From an uncultured Akkermansia sp. (GTDB lineage Bacteria; Verrucomicrobiota; Verrucomicrobiia; Verrucomicrobiales; Akkermansiaceae): 9,715 nt of DNA. The DNA is taken from NCBI GenBank assembly GCA_904502165.1, contig CAJGDB010000074.1:1-9715 (forward strand), given 5' to 3'. Position numbers and translations under genes: made by a program. Positions 1 through 6,663 of this stretch are shown piece by piece (position 1 is the stretch's first letter; the number at the start of each line of letters is the position of its first letter). The notes below the pieces were generated by a model. It searched no databases and was not told the origin of the DNA. It saw nothing but the letters and a program-made list of their open reading frames with translations.

Positions 1-625
1 GGCTTGCCAGGCTGTGCCGGAGCAGGCGGTGGCGTGGTTCCGCGCGGCTGCTGAGGCTGGTCATGCGGCGGCTCAGGGTGCGCTGGGGGTGTAGTATGCC
101 GGGGGTGAGGGTGTTGATCGGAATCTGGTACAGGCGGTGGAGTGGTACCGCCGCTCGGCTGAGCAGGATTATGTGGATGCTCAGTTTAACCTTGGCTGGT
201 GTTATCTGCGCGGCGAAGGGGTGGCTGCTGATGCAGTGCAGGCGGTGGAGTGGTTCCGCAAGGCTGCTGAGCGTGGGGATGACCTGGCGCAGTATTATCT
301 GGGGCGTGCTTATGAGGGGGGCTCGGGTGCGGCGCAGAATGCGGAGCTGGCTTTTATGTGGTATGCCCGGTCTGCGGAGCAGGGGTGTGCTGTGGCCCAA
401 TGTGCGCTGGGGCATTGCTATGCCCGCGGTCTGGGGGTGGCGCAGGATTGGCAGAAGGCTGCCCGCTGGTACCTGCTTTCTGCGGAGCAGGGGCATGCAG
501 AGGCGCAACTGGCGCTGGCGGTTTGTTATGAACGGGGGCTTGGTGTGGCCAGGGATGCCGCGCTGGCCCGTAGCTGGCGCTGCCGCGCTGCTGAGGATTT
601 TCAACCTACTATACCTGAATCATGA
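1..625 (+). pseudogene. Sel1-repeat (TPR-like) protein gene, 5' truncated by window edge and interrupted by an in-frame TAG
   Basis: Read from base 2, this frame gives consecutive 36-residue Sel1 repeats. Each follows the pattern A..W(Y/F)..(A/S)AE.G...AQ..LG..Y..G.GV. Four full repeats follow the first partial one, and a 25-residue tail ends at TGA 623-625. The period is exactly 108 nt: the string caggcggtggagtggt occurs at 131 and again at 239. Sel1 repeats form alpha-alpha solenoids that usually mediate protein-protein contacts, so a scaffolding or signalling role is likely but no partner is visible. In the first repeat a TAG at 92-94 replaces the residue just before the conserved Tyr (LGV-stop-YAGGEGV); sister repeats have Cys or Ala there. 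A GTG at 137 could only restart mid-repeat, so I regard the gene as probably broken, or the base as a sequencing error. The true N-terminus lies upstream of the window. Confidence 0.72.
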
Positions 626-1020
626 AGTTACATTATTTGATTCTTCCTTTTATGCTGGCTTCCTGCTCGCTGATACGGCCTGTGACGAAGCCTTATTTCA
701 ACGATGATTGCGGTGAAGGTCGCATTGGCTACTGCATCAACGGCCGCGATGACCGCCGCTGGCGGGCTGCTGTGGCGGCGGCTCACGATGCCCAGCTTCA
801 GGCGGCTACCAAGGCTGAGGTGGAGCGGGATTTCGGGCCTATGCACGTTTCGCTTCCCGGGGCTGGGAATACGGAGTCTTTCGTGTATTTCTACTTTGAT
901 CACCCGAAGAATACGGCCAGTTACACGCATGCTCTGCGGTTTGATTTTACTGCCGCAGGCCGGGTTTCGCGGGCTGAGGTGATTCTGATGGAGGATCCGT
1001 CGCTGGTGGAGCCGCATTGA
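622..1020 (+). CDS. Small predicted lipoprotein, function unknown
   Basis: The gene encodes 132 residues. The N-terminus has Lys2, a short hydrophobic stretch and a lipobox L12-A13-S14-C15, so it should be exported by Sec, lipidated on Cys15 and anchored in a membrane. The mature part has two further cysteines (C30 and C38) that could form a disulfide. A later segment, ATKAEVERDFGP, faintly recalls the start of the SmpA/BamE outer-membrane lipoprotein fold, but the match is too short to assign that family. The ATG at 622 overlaps the upstream stop in ATGA, so it was probably co-transcribed and translationally coupled with the Sel1-repeat gene. If that gene is broken at 92-94, coupling may be reduced. 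The reading frame is intact. Confidence 0.7.
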   Translation: MKLHYLILPFMLASCSLIRPVTKPYFNDDCGEGRIGYCINGRDDRRWRAAVAAAHDAQLQAATKAEVERDFGPMHVSLPGAGNTESFVYFYFDHPKNTASYTHALRFDFTAAGRVSRAEVILMEDPSLVEPH

Positions 1021-1024
1021 TGCC

Positions 1025-1061
1025 GCAGGGCTGTTTCTGAGGTGTTGCTTCAGTTCCCTGC
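1025..1061 (+). terminator. Possible hairpin terminator after the lipoprotein gene
   Basis: Five bases after the stop codon, GCAGGG (1025-1030) pairs with CCCTGC (1056-1061). An inner CTGA (1037-1040) pairs with TCAG (1050-1053). No U-tract follows, so this is a weak candidate. It may only mark the end of the unit or protect the 3' end of the mRNA. Confidence 0.35.
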
Positions 1062-1148
1062 CTGCTGTGGCTGGCGGTGGGGAGCTGGTGTTTTGTGTTC
1101 AGAAATCTGCGGTATGCATTATTTAGTCTTTCCCTGTGGGGGGAGTTT

Positions 1149-1157
1149 TGCTAGAAT
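1149..1157 (+). promoter_or_regulatory. Extended -10 promoter before the DapF-like gene
   Basis: TGCTAGAAT at 1149-1157 is an extended -10 element (TGn plus TAGAAT, five of six matches to TATAAT). A poor -35 (TTTCCC, 1129-1134) lies 17 nt upstream. Extended -10 promoters tolerate poor -35 boxes. The predicted transcription start near 1164 is only about 3 nt before the ATG at 1167, which would make the message nearly leaderless. Confidence 0.5.
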
Positions 1158-1166
1158 CTTTCCGTT

Positions 1167-1604
1167 ATGATGCTGTTTTTCTACAAGATGACTGTTGCAG
1201 AAAACGATTTTGTGATGGTGGATAACCGGGATTTTTCGCTCAGCGGTGTGCTGACGGGGGCCAATGTGGCGGATATCTGCCAGCGCCGTTTCGGTGTGGG
1301 GGCAGATGGTCTTGTTGCGGTGGAGCCCGCCCGGAATGGCGGCGATATCCTGATGCGTCATTACAATGCCGATGGTTCTGAGGCGGCGCTGGAAGCCAAT
1401 GCGCTGCTCTGCTGTACGGCTTTTGCTGATTTTCTGGAGGATGAGGGGCAGAAGAAGACGCTCATTGAGACCCCTGCGGGTATGGTGCAGGGTGTGGTGA
1501 ATGATGATGACAGCGTGTCTGTGCTGCTGCCCGGGGGGAGTGAGGCTGTTGCCGGTCAGGCGCTCATTGTGTTCCGGGGTGAGGTTATCCTTTGCGAGGA
1601 TTGA
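1167..1604 (+). CDS. Stand-alone DapF N-terminal-domain-like protein lacking the catalytic cysteine
   Basis: The 145 residues match the first half of diaminopimelate epimerase, which normally has two similar domains and about 275 residues and interconverts LL- and meso-diaminopimelate. Visible family features are the opening FxKM..END F V (residues 5-15), FGVGADGL (42-49) and NADGSE (67-72). In DapF that last motif continues with CGNG, whose Cys is one of the two catalytic thiols. Here the sequence is EANA, so the Cys position is Glu76 and both loop glycines are changed. The second domain, with the other catalytic Cys, is absent, and aroK begins 12 nt after the stop, leaving no room for a remnant. 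Epimerase activity is therefore very unlikely. The frame is open and codon-like, suggesting a retained gene with a binding or regulatory role, or recent decay. Tandem ATGs at 1167 and 1170 are both possible starts. Confidence 0.75.
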   Translation: MMLFFYKMTVAENDFVMVDNRDFSLSGVLTGANVADICQRRFGVGADGLVAVEPARNGGDILMRHYNADGSEAALEANALLCCTAFADFLEDEGQKKTLIETPAGMVQGVVNDDDSVSVLLPGGSEAVAGQALIVFRGEVILCED

Positions 1605-1616
1605 TGCTTTGCTGGT

Positions 1617-2183
1617 ATGGTAACGGTGCCGATACATCCGCTTGATACCAAGGGCCGCCCTATTATCCTGGTTGGGTTGATGGGTTGCGGCAAGACGACT
1701 GTCGGCAAGGCGCTCAGCAAGCGCACCGGTATGCCCTTGCTGGATACGGATGCCATTATAGAAGAGCAGATAGGCAAGCCTGTTTCTGAAATCTTTGCCC
1801 AGGAGGGCGAAAAGCATTTCCGCGCGCTGGAAACGGCGCTGCTGCGTTACCTGCTGTATAATCCCACTCCGAGTCCTTCCATTATTTCCACCGGTGGCGG
1901 TATTGTGGTGCGCCCGGAAAACCGCGAGTTGCTCCGTATGCTTGGCTTTACGGTGTGGCTGAATGTTTCTGTGAATGCGCTGCTGCAGCGTACGGCGCGG
2001 AGCACGACGCGCCCGCTGCTGATGAATACGGACCGCCGCGCGGTTTTTGAGCGCCTGGATGCCGAGCGCCGACCCTTCTACAAGGAGGCTGCTCACTTCT
2101 GGCTGGAGGCTTCGCGCCTGGATGTCAACAGCGTGGCGGTCCGTGTCTGCGAGGAGGCTGAGCGGTTCTTTGCTGCCTTTTAA
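1617..2183 (+). CDS. aroK: Shikimate kinase
   Basis: This cytoplasmic enzyme phosphorylates the 3-hydroxyl of shikimate with ATP in the chorismate (aromatic amino acid) pathway. The 188 residues contain the P-loop GLMGCGKTT (20-28) and the DTD motif (43-45) that binds Mg and shikimate. Arg69 in EKHFRALE and the STGGG turn (91-95) are shikimate-binding. The LID segment R..TTRPLL (128-135) carries the ATP-contacting Arg132, and the ERRPFY segment (150-155) is also present. All key residues look intact. The protein is slightly longer than the typical 170-180 residues because of a 15-residue N-terminal lead. The start lies 12 nt after the DapF-like gene with no promoter between, so the two are probably co-transcribed. 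AroK and AroL cannot be told apart from sequence; aroK is the default symbol. Confidence 0.93.
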   Translation: MVTVPIHPLDTKGRPIILVGLMGCGKTTVGKALSKRTGMPLLDTDAIIEEQIGKPVSEIFAQEGEKHFRALETALLRYLLYNPTPSPSIISTGGGIVVRPENRELLRMLGFTVWLNVSVNALLQRTARSTTRPLLMNTDRRAVFERLDAERRPFYKEAAHFWLEASRLDVNSVAVRVCEEAERFFAAF

Positions 2184-2239
2184 GCCTTGCGGACAAGCGG
2201 GGCTCAGCCTCTCTGTCTGTTACTCCTGCGGGGGTGGAA

Positions 2240-2274
2240 CATGCCCTCGTAAGTGCTATTTTTCGGGGGGCATG
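2240..2274 (+). terminator. Hairpin after aroK, possible terminator
   Basis: CATGCCC (2240-2246) pairs with GGGCATG (2268-2274). One G-T wobble and a further C-G pair extend the stem, leaving a T-rich loop. It lies 57 nt after the aroK stop and just upstream of the next promoter. No T-tract follows on the plus strand, so termination strength is uncertain. Confidence 0.4.
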
Positions 2275-2284
2275 CAATAGTTGC

Positions 2285-2314
2285 TTGACGCGAAAGGTGG
2301 TTTTATGGTAGGAT
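2285..2314 (+). promoter_or_regulatory. Sigma70-type promoter for the carboxyltransferase gene
   Basis: TTGACG (2285-2290) and TAGGAT (2309-2314) are separated by 18 nt. The predicted transcription start near 2321 leaves a leader of about 35 nt before the ATG at 2356. The leader contains no evident Shine-Dalgarno sequence. Confidence 0.6.
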
Positions 2315-2355
2315 TAGCCCATAGAATTACGCCTTTTTACCAATCATTTTAAGAT

Positions 2356-3855
2356 ATGAAACCCGCTACATTCAACTGCACCGTACTGCGCGACGGCCAC
2401 CAGTCTCTGGCTGCCACCCGCATGTCTACCGAGCAGATGCTCGAAATCGCACCCATCCTTGACACCATGGGCTTCTCCGCTCTGGAAACCTGGGGTGGTG
2501 CTTCCATTGACTCCGGCCTGCGCTTCCTTGGCGAACACCCGTTCGACCGCCTGGATACCCTCAAGAAGCTGGCTCCCAAGACCCCGCACATGATGCTGCT
2601 GCGTGGCCAGAACCTTGTGGGTTACACTCACTACGCCGATGACGTGGTGGAGGCTTTCGTGAAGCTCAGCGCTAAGCACGGCATGAACATCTTCCGTATC
2701 TTTGACTGCCTGAATGACCCGCAGAATATGCGTACCTCCATCAAGGCTGCCAAGGAAGCCGGCGCCCAGGCTCACGGCACTATCTGCTACACCACTTCCC
2801 CGGTGCACAATCTCGAGTACTTCGCCAACCTGGCCAAGGAAATTGCCGATATGGGGGCTGATGCCATCGTCATCAAGGATATGGCCGGTCTGATTCCCCC
2901 GGCTGAGACTGCCGCCCTGACCGAAGCCATCAAGAAGGCATGTAACCTGCCTGTGTGGATTCACACCCACGAGACCGCTGGTCTGGGGGCTGCTACCTAC
3001 GTGGCTGGCATCAACGCCGGTGCTGATGCGGTGGACGTTTCCATCGCTCCTTTCGCCAATGGTACCGGCCAGCCGGACTGCATGCGTATGCTCGCCCTCA
3101 TGAACGGCTACGAGCGTGCTCCCAAGCTGGAAGATGAGGCAGACTTCAAGAAGAAGCTCTCCGATATCTCTGCCATGCTGCAGCCGGTGTACGACAGCCT
3201 TTCCCGCTTCACCAGCCACGCCAACGAGATTGTGAACAGCGATACGCTGCGCTACCAGGTGCCCGGCGGTATGCTTTCCAACTTCCGCAGCCAGCTCAAG
3301 GAAATGAACATGACCGACAAGTTCGAGGAAGTGTTTGCCGAAATTCCCGTGGTGCGCGAGGCTCTGGGTTGGATTCCGCTGGTAACCCCCACTTCCCAGA
3401 TTGTGGGTGTGCAGGCTATGATGAACGTGAAGTTCGGCCGTTGGAAGAACATCACCCCGCAGTGCGCCGACGTGGCCCTGGGCTACTATGGCCGCACTCC
3501 CGCACCCGTGGATCCCGAGCTGCAGGCCATGTGCGCCAAGAAGATGGGCAAGGAGCCCATTACCTGCCGCCCGGCAGACCTCATCAAGCCCGGCATGCAG
3601 GACCTGCGCGACAAGCTCGCCGCCAAGGGTATGCCCGCTACAGACGAGAACTGCGTCATTTACTGCATGTTCCCGCAGCAGCTTGAGGACTACTACGCCG
3701 GCAAGAAGCCCGAGCCGCCCACCACTCCCAAGCAGGAGAACTTCGGTGCTCCCGCCGCCCTCTCCACCGTGGGTGTGGCTGCTGCTATCTCCGGCCGCAA
3801 CATGAAGCTCAACATCATGGGCCGCGAGTACGATGTGACCATCGAGGAGAAGTAA
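2356..3855 (+). CDS. Biotin-dependent carboxyltransferase subunit (transcarboxylase 5S / oxaloacetate decarboxylase alpha / PycB family)
   Basis: The 499-residue protein transfers a carboxyl group between carboxybiotin and an oxoacid (oxaloacetate or pyruvate). An HMGL-like TIM barrel (about 1-270) starts with LRDGHQS, with metal-binding Asp13. It contains LLRGQN, FRIFDCLND, the carboxylated lysine in IKDMAGL (Lys174) and the metal pair H203-T-H205. The conserved PYC/OADA domain follows (about 290-450), with PGGMLSN and TPTSQIVG. The C-terminus stops at MKLNIMGREYDVTIEEK, the usual entry strand to a biotinyl domain; no AMKM lysine motif follows. This matches the architecture of propionibacterial transcarboxylase 5S, which uses a separate biotin carrier. 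In a propionate-forming anaerobe it would serve methylmalonyl-CoA/oxaloacetate carboxyl exchange, but pyruvate carboxylase or Na+-pumping decarboxylase use is also possible; no partner is in the window. Heavy use of C-ending codons suggests high expression. Confidence 0.88.
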   Translation: MKPATFNCTVLRDGHQSLAATRMSTEQMLEIAPILDTMGFSALETWGGASIDSGLRFLGEHPFDRLDTLKKLAPKTPHMMLLRGQNLVGYTHYADDVVEAFVKLSAKHGMNIFRIFDCLNDPQNMRTSIKAAKEAGAQAHGTICYTTSPVHNLEYFANLAKEIADMGADAIVIKDMAGLIPPAETAALTEAIKKACNLPVWIHTHETAGLGAATYVAGINAGADAVDVSIAPFANGTGQPDCMRMLALMNGYERAPKLEDEADFKKKLSDISAMLQPVYDSLSRFTSHANEIVNSDTLRYQVPGGMLSNFRSQLKEMNMTDKFEEVFAEIPVVREALGWIPLVTPTSQIVGVQAMMNVKFGRWKNITPQCADVALGYYGRTPAPVDPELQAMCAKKMGKEPITCRPADLIKPGMQDLRDKLAAKGMPATDENCVIYCMFPQQLEDYYAGKKPEPPTTPKQENFGAPAALSTVGVAAAISGRNMKLNIMGREYDVTIEEK

Positions 3856-3871
3856 TTGCGCTTTCCTTCCG

Positions 3872-3936
3872 GGCACAGATTCCCGATTTCATCGCTGCGA
3901 TTCCCCCTGCGGAGTCGCAGCGATTTACGTTGTGCC
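3872..3936. terminator. Strong nested hairpin between convergent genes (likely bidirectional terminator)
   Basis: ATCGCTGCGA (3891-3900) pairs perfectly with TCGCAGCGAT (3915-3924). TCC/GGA inside extends the stem to about 14 pairs around a six-base loop. An outer GGCACA (3872-3877) and TGTGCC (3931-3936) can also pair. It begins 17 nt after the carboxyltransferase stop, in the 182-nt spacer between two converging genes. No clear T-tract is present on either side. Confidence 0.55.
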
Positions 3937-3940
3937 AGCT

Positions 3941-4006
3941 CCACCGGAACAACAGGTCGCTCCTATGGCTTCACACGGCGGCAGAATCCGCCTGCTGTGC
4001 CGGTGG
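3941..4006. terminator. Second hairpin in the convergent spacer, downstream of recN
   Basis: CCACCGG (3941-3947) pairs with CCGGTGG (4000-4006), and GGCGG (3977-3981) pairs with CCGCC (3988-3992) inside it. It lies 32 nt past the recN stop in the recN transcript, so it is a plausible terminator or 3' stabiliser for that gene. The intervening loop is long, so folding is less certain than for the neighbouring hairpin. Confidence 0.35.
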
Positions 4007-4037
4007 CTTCTGTTCTGCTCCGGGATAGAGTGCGGGC

Positions 4038-5693
4038 TTAATGGACAAGGAGTTCGCGGGCATGGGCTTCTGCAGTGGGCCCGGAGGTGCCGAGCATACG
4101 AACGAGCTCGGCGATGCGGGCACCGGCATCTACTTCCTCGAGCCGGGAAACCGTGCGGCCTTCGGTGGTCTGCCCCTTGGAGATGAGGTAGTGGTGGTCT
4201 GCCAGGGCGGCAACCTGCGGGAAGTGGGTAATGGCAATAACCTGGTGGTCGCGGCCGAGCTCGCGCATCTTCATGCCCACTGCCCGGGCAATTTCGCCGC
4301 CTACGTTGGCATCAATTTCGTCGAAGATGAGCAGGGGTGTATCATCCTGCCGGGCCAGGGCGCTCTTCAGGGCCAGCATGACCCGGGCCATTTCGCCGGA
4401 GGATGCAATGAGGCGCAGCGCTTTCTGCGGTTCGCCCGGGTTGGGGCCGAAGAGGAAGTCTACTTCTTCCAGCCCCTGGGGGCCGGGTTCGGGCAGGGGG
4501 GTGAGCTGCGCGGTGAAGAGGGATTGCCGGAAGCCGAGGTGGCGGGCATGGGTGAGGAATTCTCTCTCCAGGCGCGGGGCCGCTGCACTTCGGGTGGCGG
4601 AGAGCGCCTTACCTGCCTGCAATACTTCTTCGAAGCAGCGTTTTTCCTTTGCCTGGAGTTCCTCCAGTCTCTGCTCGCGGTTGCCGATGGCATCGAGCTT
4701 GGCGCGGCAGGCTTCCAGATGCTCACAGATGCTTTCGTAATCTGCTCCGTATTTGCGTTTCAGATTATCCAGCAGGGCAATGCGGTTTTCCAGCTCAGCC
4801 AGTTCGGCGGGGTCGCATTCGAGTGTTTCCACGTAATCCTGCAGGTTGGCGGCGAGGTCTTCTGCGGTGTCGATGAGAGCCCCCAGGCTTTCCAGCCAGG
4901 GCGCACAGGACGAATCGAGCCGCTCCAGTTCCCTCCCGCTGCGGACAAGCTGGTGCAGGGTGGAGAGCAGGGAGCTTTCTTCGCCATCAACCATGTGGGC
5001 CATGGGCAGCGCGGTGTCTCGCAGTCGGTTGGCGTTGCGGGCACGCTGCCAGCGGGCTTCCAGGCCCTCTACTTCTTCTGCGGTGAAAGCTGCGCTTTCA
5101 ATTTCTGCAACCTGGTGGCGCAGGAAATCGAGTTCGCGTTCATTTGCCATTTCTCTTTCCTGCAGGCTGCGGCAGGCCTGGCGGGTATCGAGCCAGGCAC
5201 GGTAGGCGGCATGATAATCTGCCAGGGGAGAGGTATTTTCTGCAAAGGCATCGAGCAGGGCAAGCTGTCGCTCTTGCGAGGTAAGGGAGCGGTGTTCCTC
5301 CGGGTGGTGCATGTCTACCAGCCCGGAGCCGATGCTTTTGAGCAGCTGCAGGGTAACGGGGCTGCTGTTGATGAATTGGCGGTTGCCGCTGGCGGTGACA
5401 ACGCGGCGGATGATGAGGAGCCCGTCTTCACAGGGCGGCACGCCGCTTTCTTCCAGCTGGGTGTTCAGGGGGCCGGGGTCGTTCAGCTGAAAGACAGCCT
5501 CGATGCTGCATTGGCTTTCGCCACTACGGATGAGGCTTTTATCTGCTCTTTCGCCCAGGGCAAGGGAAATACCACCCATAATGACGGATTTGCCGGCACC
5601 GGTCTCGCCGGTGATACCCAGGAAACCCGCGCGGGGTTCCCAGATGAGTTCGTCTACCAGGGCGAGATTCCGTATCTTGAGCAGGGAAAGCAT
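4038..5693 (-). CDS. recN: DNA repair protein RecN (SMC-like ATPase)
   Basis: RecN is a cytoplasmic SMC-like ATPase that binds DNA ends and supports recombinational repair of double-strand breaks. The 551-residue product has the family's usual length. The N-terminal half-ATPase opens with LKIRNLALVDEL and Walker A GETGAGKS (29-36). A long Glu/Arg/Leu-rich central region (about 150-360) should form the coiled coil. The C-terminal half carries the signature ASSGEMARVMLALK (from about 430), Walker B LLIFDEIDANVGG (DE at 458-459) and a switch segment THFPQVAALADHH. The usual ASGGE signature reads ASSGE here. I chose ATG 5691-5693 because MLSLLKIRNLALVDEL aligns with family N-termini; the longer frame from 5747 would begin upstream of the predicted transcription start. 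The gene converges on the carboxyltransferase gene and diverges from the phosphodiesterase-like gene. No recognisable LexA box was seen. Confidence 0.95.
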   Translation of the reverse strand: MLSLLKIRNLALVDELIWEPRAGFLGITGETGAGKSVIMGGISLALGERADKSLIRSGESQCSIEAVFQLNDPGPLNTQLEESGVPPCEDGLLIIRRVVTASGNRQFINSSPVTLQLLKSIGSGLVDMHHPEEHRSLTSQERQLALLDAFAENTSPLADYHAAYRAWLDTRQACRSLQEREMANERELDFLRHQVAEIESAAFTAEEVEGLEARWQRARNANRLRDTALPMAHMVDGEESSLLSTLHQLVRSGRELERLDSSCAPWLESLGALIDTAEDLAANLQDYVETLECDPAELAELENRIALLDNLKRKYGADYESICEHLEACRAKLDAIGNREQRLEELQAKEKRCFEEVLQAGKALSATRSAAAPRLEREFLTHARHLGFRQSLFTAQLTPLPEPGPQGLEEVDFLFGPNPGEPQKALRLIASSGEMARVMLALKSALARQDDTPLLIFDEIDANVGGEIARAVGMKMRELGRDHQVIAITHFPQVAALADHHYLISKGQTTEGRTVSRLEEVDAGARIAELVRMLGTSGPTAEAHARELLVH

Positions 5694-5702
5694 AATTTCT
5701 CT

Positions 5703-5731
5703 TTGCGTTCTGCGGCAGATTATGCCATAAT
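5703..5731 (+). promoter_or_regulatory. Promoter for the PhnP-like gene (overlaps the recN promoter)
   Basis: TTGCGT (5703-5708), a 17-nt spacer and CATAAT (5726-5731) form a good sigma70-type promoter. The predicted transcription start is near 5738, about 21 nt before the ATG at 5759. The -10 box is the right arm of the palindrome ATTATGCCATAAT (5719-5731). Confidence 0.6.
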
Positions 5732-5747
5732 GCGCGCGGAAATCCAA
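5719..5747 (-). promoter_or_regulatory. Promoter for recN (overlaps the divergent promoter)
   Basis: On the minus strand, TTGGAT (5747-5742), a 17-nt spacer and CATAAT (5724-5719) form a promoter. The predicted start near 5712 is about 19 nt before the recN ATG. Its -10 is the left arm of the same palindrome used by the divergent promoter. Confidence 0.6.
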
Positions 5748-5758
5748 ACTAAAATCTG

Positions 5759-6538
5759 ATGCTGAACGTACTTTTCCTTGGCAGCGGTACCTCTACCGGG
5801 GTGCCTGTGATTGGCTGCAGATGCGAGGTTTGCTGCTCGGCAGACCCGCGTAACAAGCGCCTGCGCTCATCGGTGCTGGTGCGTTCTGCGACCACAACGC
5901 TGCTGGTGGATTCCTGCCCGGATTTGCGGGCGCAGGCGCTTCGGTTCGGATTAACGGCGATTGATGCGGTTCTGTACACGCATGAGCATCTGGACCATAC
6001 GACCGGGTTTGATGAAATGCGGGCTTTCTGCTGGCGGCGCGAGGATCGCCTGCCTCTTTATGCCGGTTCGGGGTGTTTGCGGATGCTCAGAAGCATGTTC
6101 GGCTGGGCTTTTGCAGAGGAAAATACCTACCAGGGCTATATCCGTCCTGCTGCTCATGACCACGCCGGCAAACCATTTGTGGTGGGGGATATCGAGGTGA
6201 CCCCGGTGCCGGTGCAGCATGCCACGGTGGAGACATTCGGCTACGTGTTCCGCAGCGGGGGCTGCAGCTTCGGTTATGTTCCGGATATTCAGGCCCTGCC
6301 GGAGGAATCTGCTCCGCTGCTCATGAATCTGGATGCATTGGCTATGGATGGCCTTCGCTACCGCCCGCACCGCACTCATTTCTGTGTGGATGATACGGTG
6401 GCGGTGATGCAGCGGCTCTGCCCGCGCCGCGGGTATGTGACCCACGTGGGGCACGAGGTTGAGTACAATGGTCTTTGCGAATATCTGCCGGATTTCATGC
6501 AGCCTGCGTATGACGGGCTGGAGATTGTGCTGGATTGA
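5759..6538 (+). CDS. PhnP-like metallo-beta-lactamase-fold phosphodiesterase
   Basis: The 259-residue protein is a predicted cytoplasmic metal-dependent hydrolase. The start FLGSGTSTGVP is typical of the PhnP/RNase Z-like branch. Cys20, Cys22 and Cys25 in GCRCEVC match the structural zinc site of PhnP (phosphoribosyl 1,2-cyclic phosphate phosphodiesterase). The metal-binding motif T-H75-E-H77-L-D79-H80 is intact. Further ligands are expected at His in VPVQHATVETFGY, Asp in YVPDIQALP and the C-terminal YVTHVGHE. Another typical block is LAMDGLRYRPHRTH. Many bacteria carry such a gene outside any phn operon, and no phosphonate genes are visible here, so a general cyclic-phosphodiester clean-up role is more likely than phosphonate use. 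The exact substrate is unknown. It is transcribed divergently from recN. I see no terminator directly after it. Confidence 0.85.
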   Translation: MLNVLFLGSGTSTGVPVIGCRCEVCCSADPRNKRLRSSVLVRSATTTLLVDSCPDLRAQALRFGLTAIDAVLYTHEHLDHTTGFDEMRAFCWRREDRLPLYAGSGCLRMLRSMFGWAFAEENTYQGYIRPAAHDHAGKPFVVGDIEVTPVPVQHATVETFGYVFRSGGCSFGYVPDIQALPEESAPLLMNLDALAMDGLRYRPHRTHFCVDDTVAVMQRLCPRRGYVTHVGHEVEYNGLCEYLPDFMQPAYDGLEIVLD

Positions 6539-6647
6539 GCGGGCGGTATTTCGATGTGGAATGCGGTGCCGGGGTGCGGCTTCTGGGTGACAAGGCGGCG
6601 CTGCTGTGGTGTAATGAGCCCCGGCAAGAGCGCCTGGTGGCTCTAAT

Positions 6648-6663
6648 TCCGGATAGTTCCGGA
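6648..6663. repeat. Paired palindromic TCCGGA sites upstream of the capsid-like gene
   Basis: TCCGGA occurs at 6648-6653 and again at 6658-6663, ten bases apart (one helical turn), as part of attccggatagttccggaa. Each copy is itself a palindrome. The pair lies about 100 nt before the capsid-like start in an otherwise featureless 223-nt spacer (6539-6761). It could be an operator half-site pair, but this is speculative. Confidence 0.25.

Noticed and set aside
1..625. The 108-nt periodicity as a CRISPR array or tandem satellite
   Set aside because: The period equals 36 codons of the Sel1 repeat and the DNA copies are diverged; there are no constant repeats with unique spacers.
63..707. A 214-codon plus-strand ORF rich in Arg and Trp overlapping the Sel1 region
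   Set aside because: It is out of frame with the clear 36-residue Sel1 repeats; its length arises from the repetitive GC-rich DNA, and it resembles no protein family.
2344..3876. A 510-codon minus-strand ORF opposite the carboxyltransferase gene
   Set aside because: It is in register with the sense codons and His/Gly/Val-rich; the sense frame has complete carboxyltransferase motifs and a promoter.
4041..5759. A 572-codon plus-strand ORF, longer than recN itself
   Set aside because: It is the exact codon-register antisense of recN, which has all RecN motifs; the antisense product is Gly/Phe/Cys-rich without family features.
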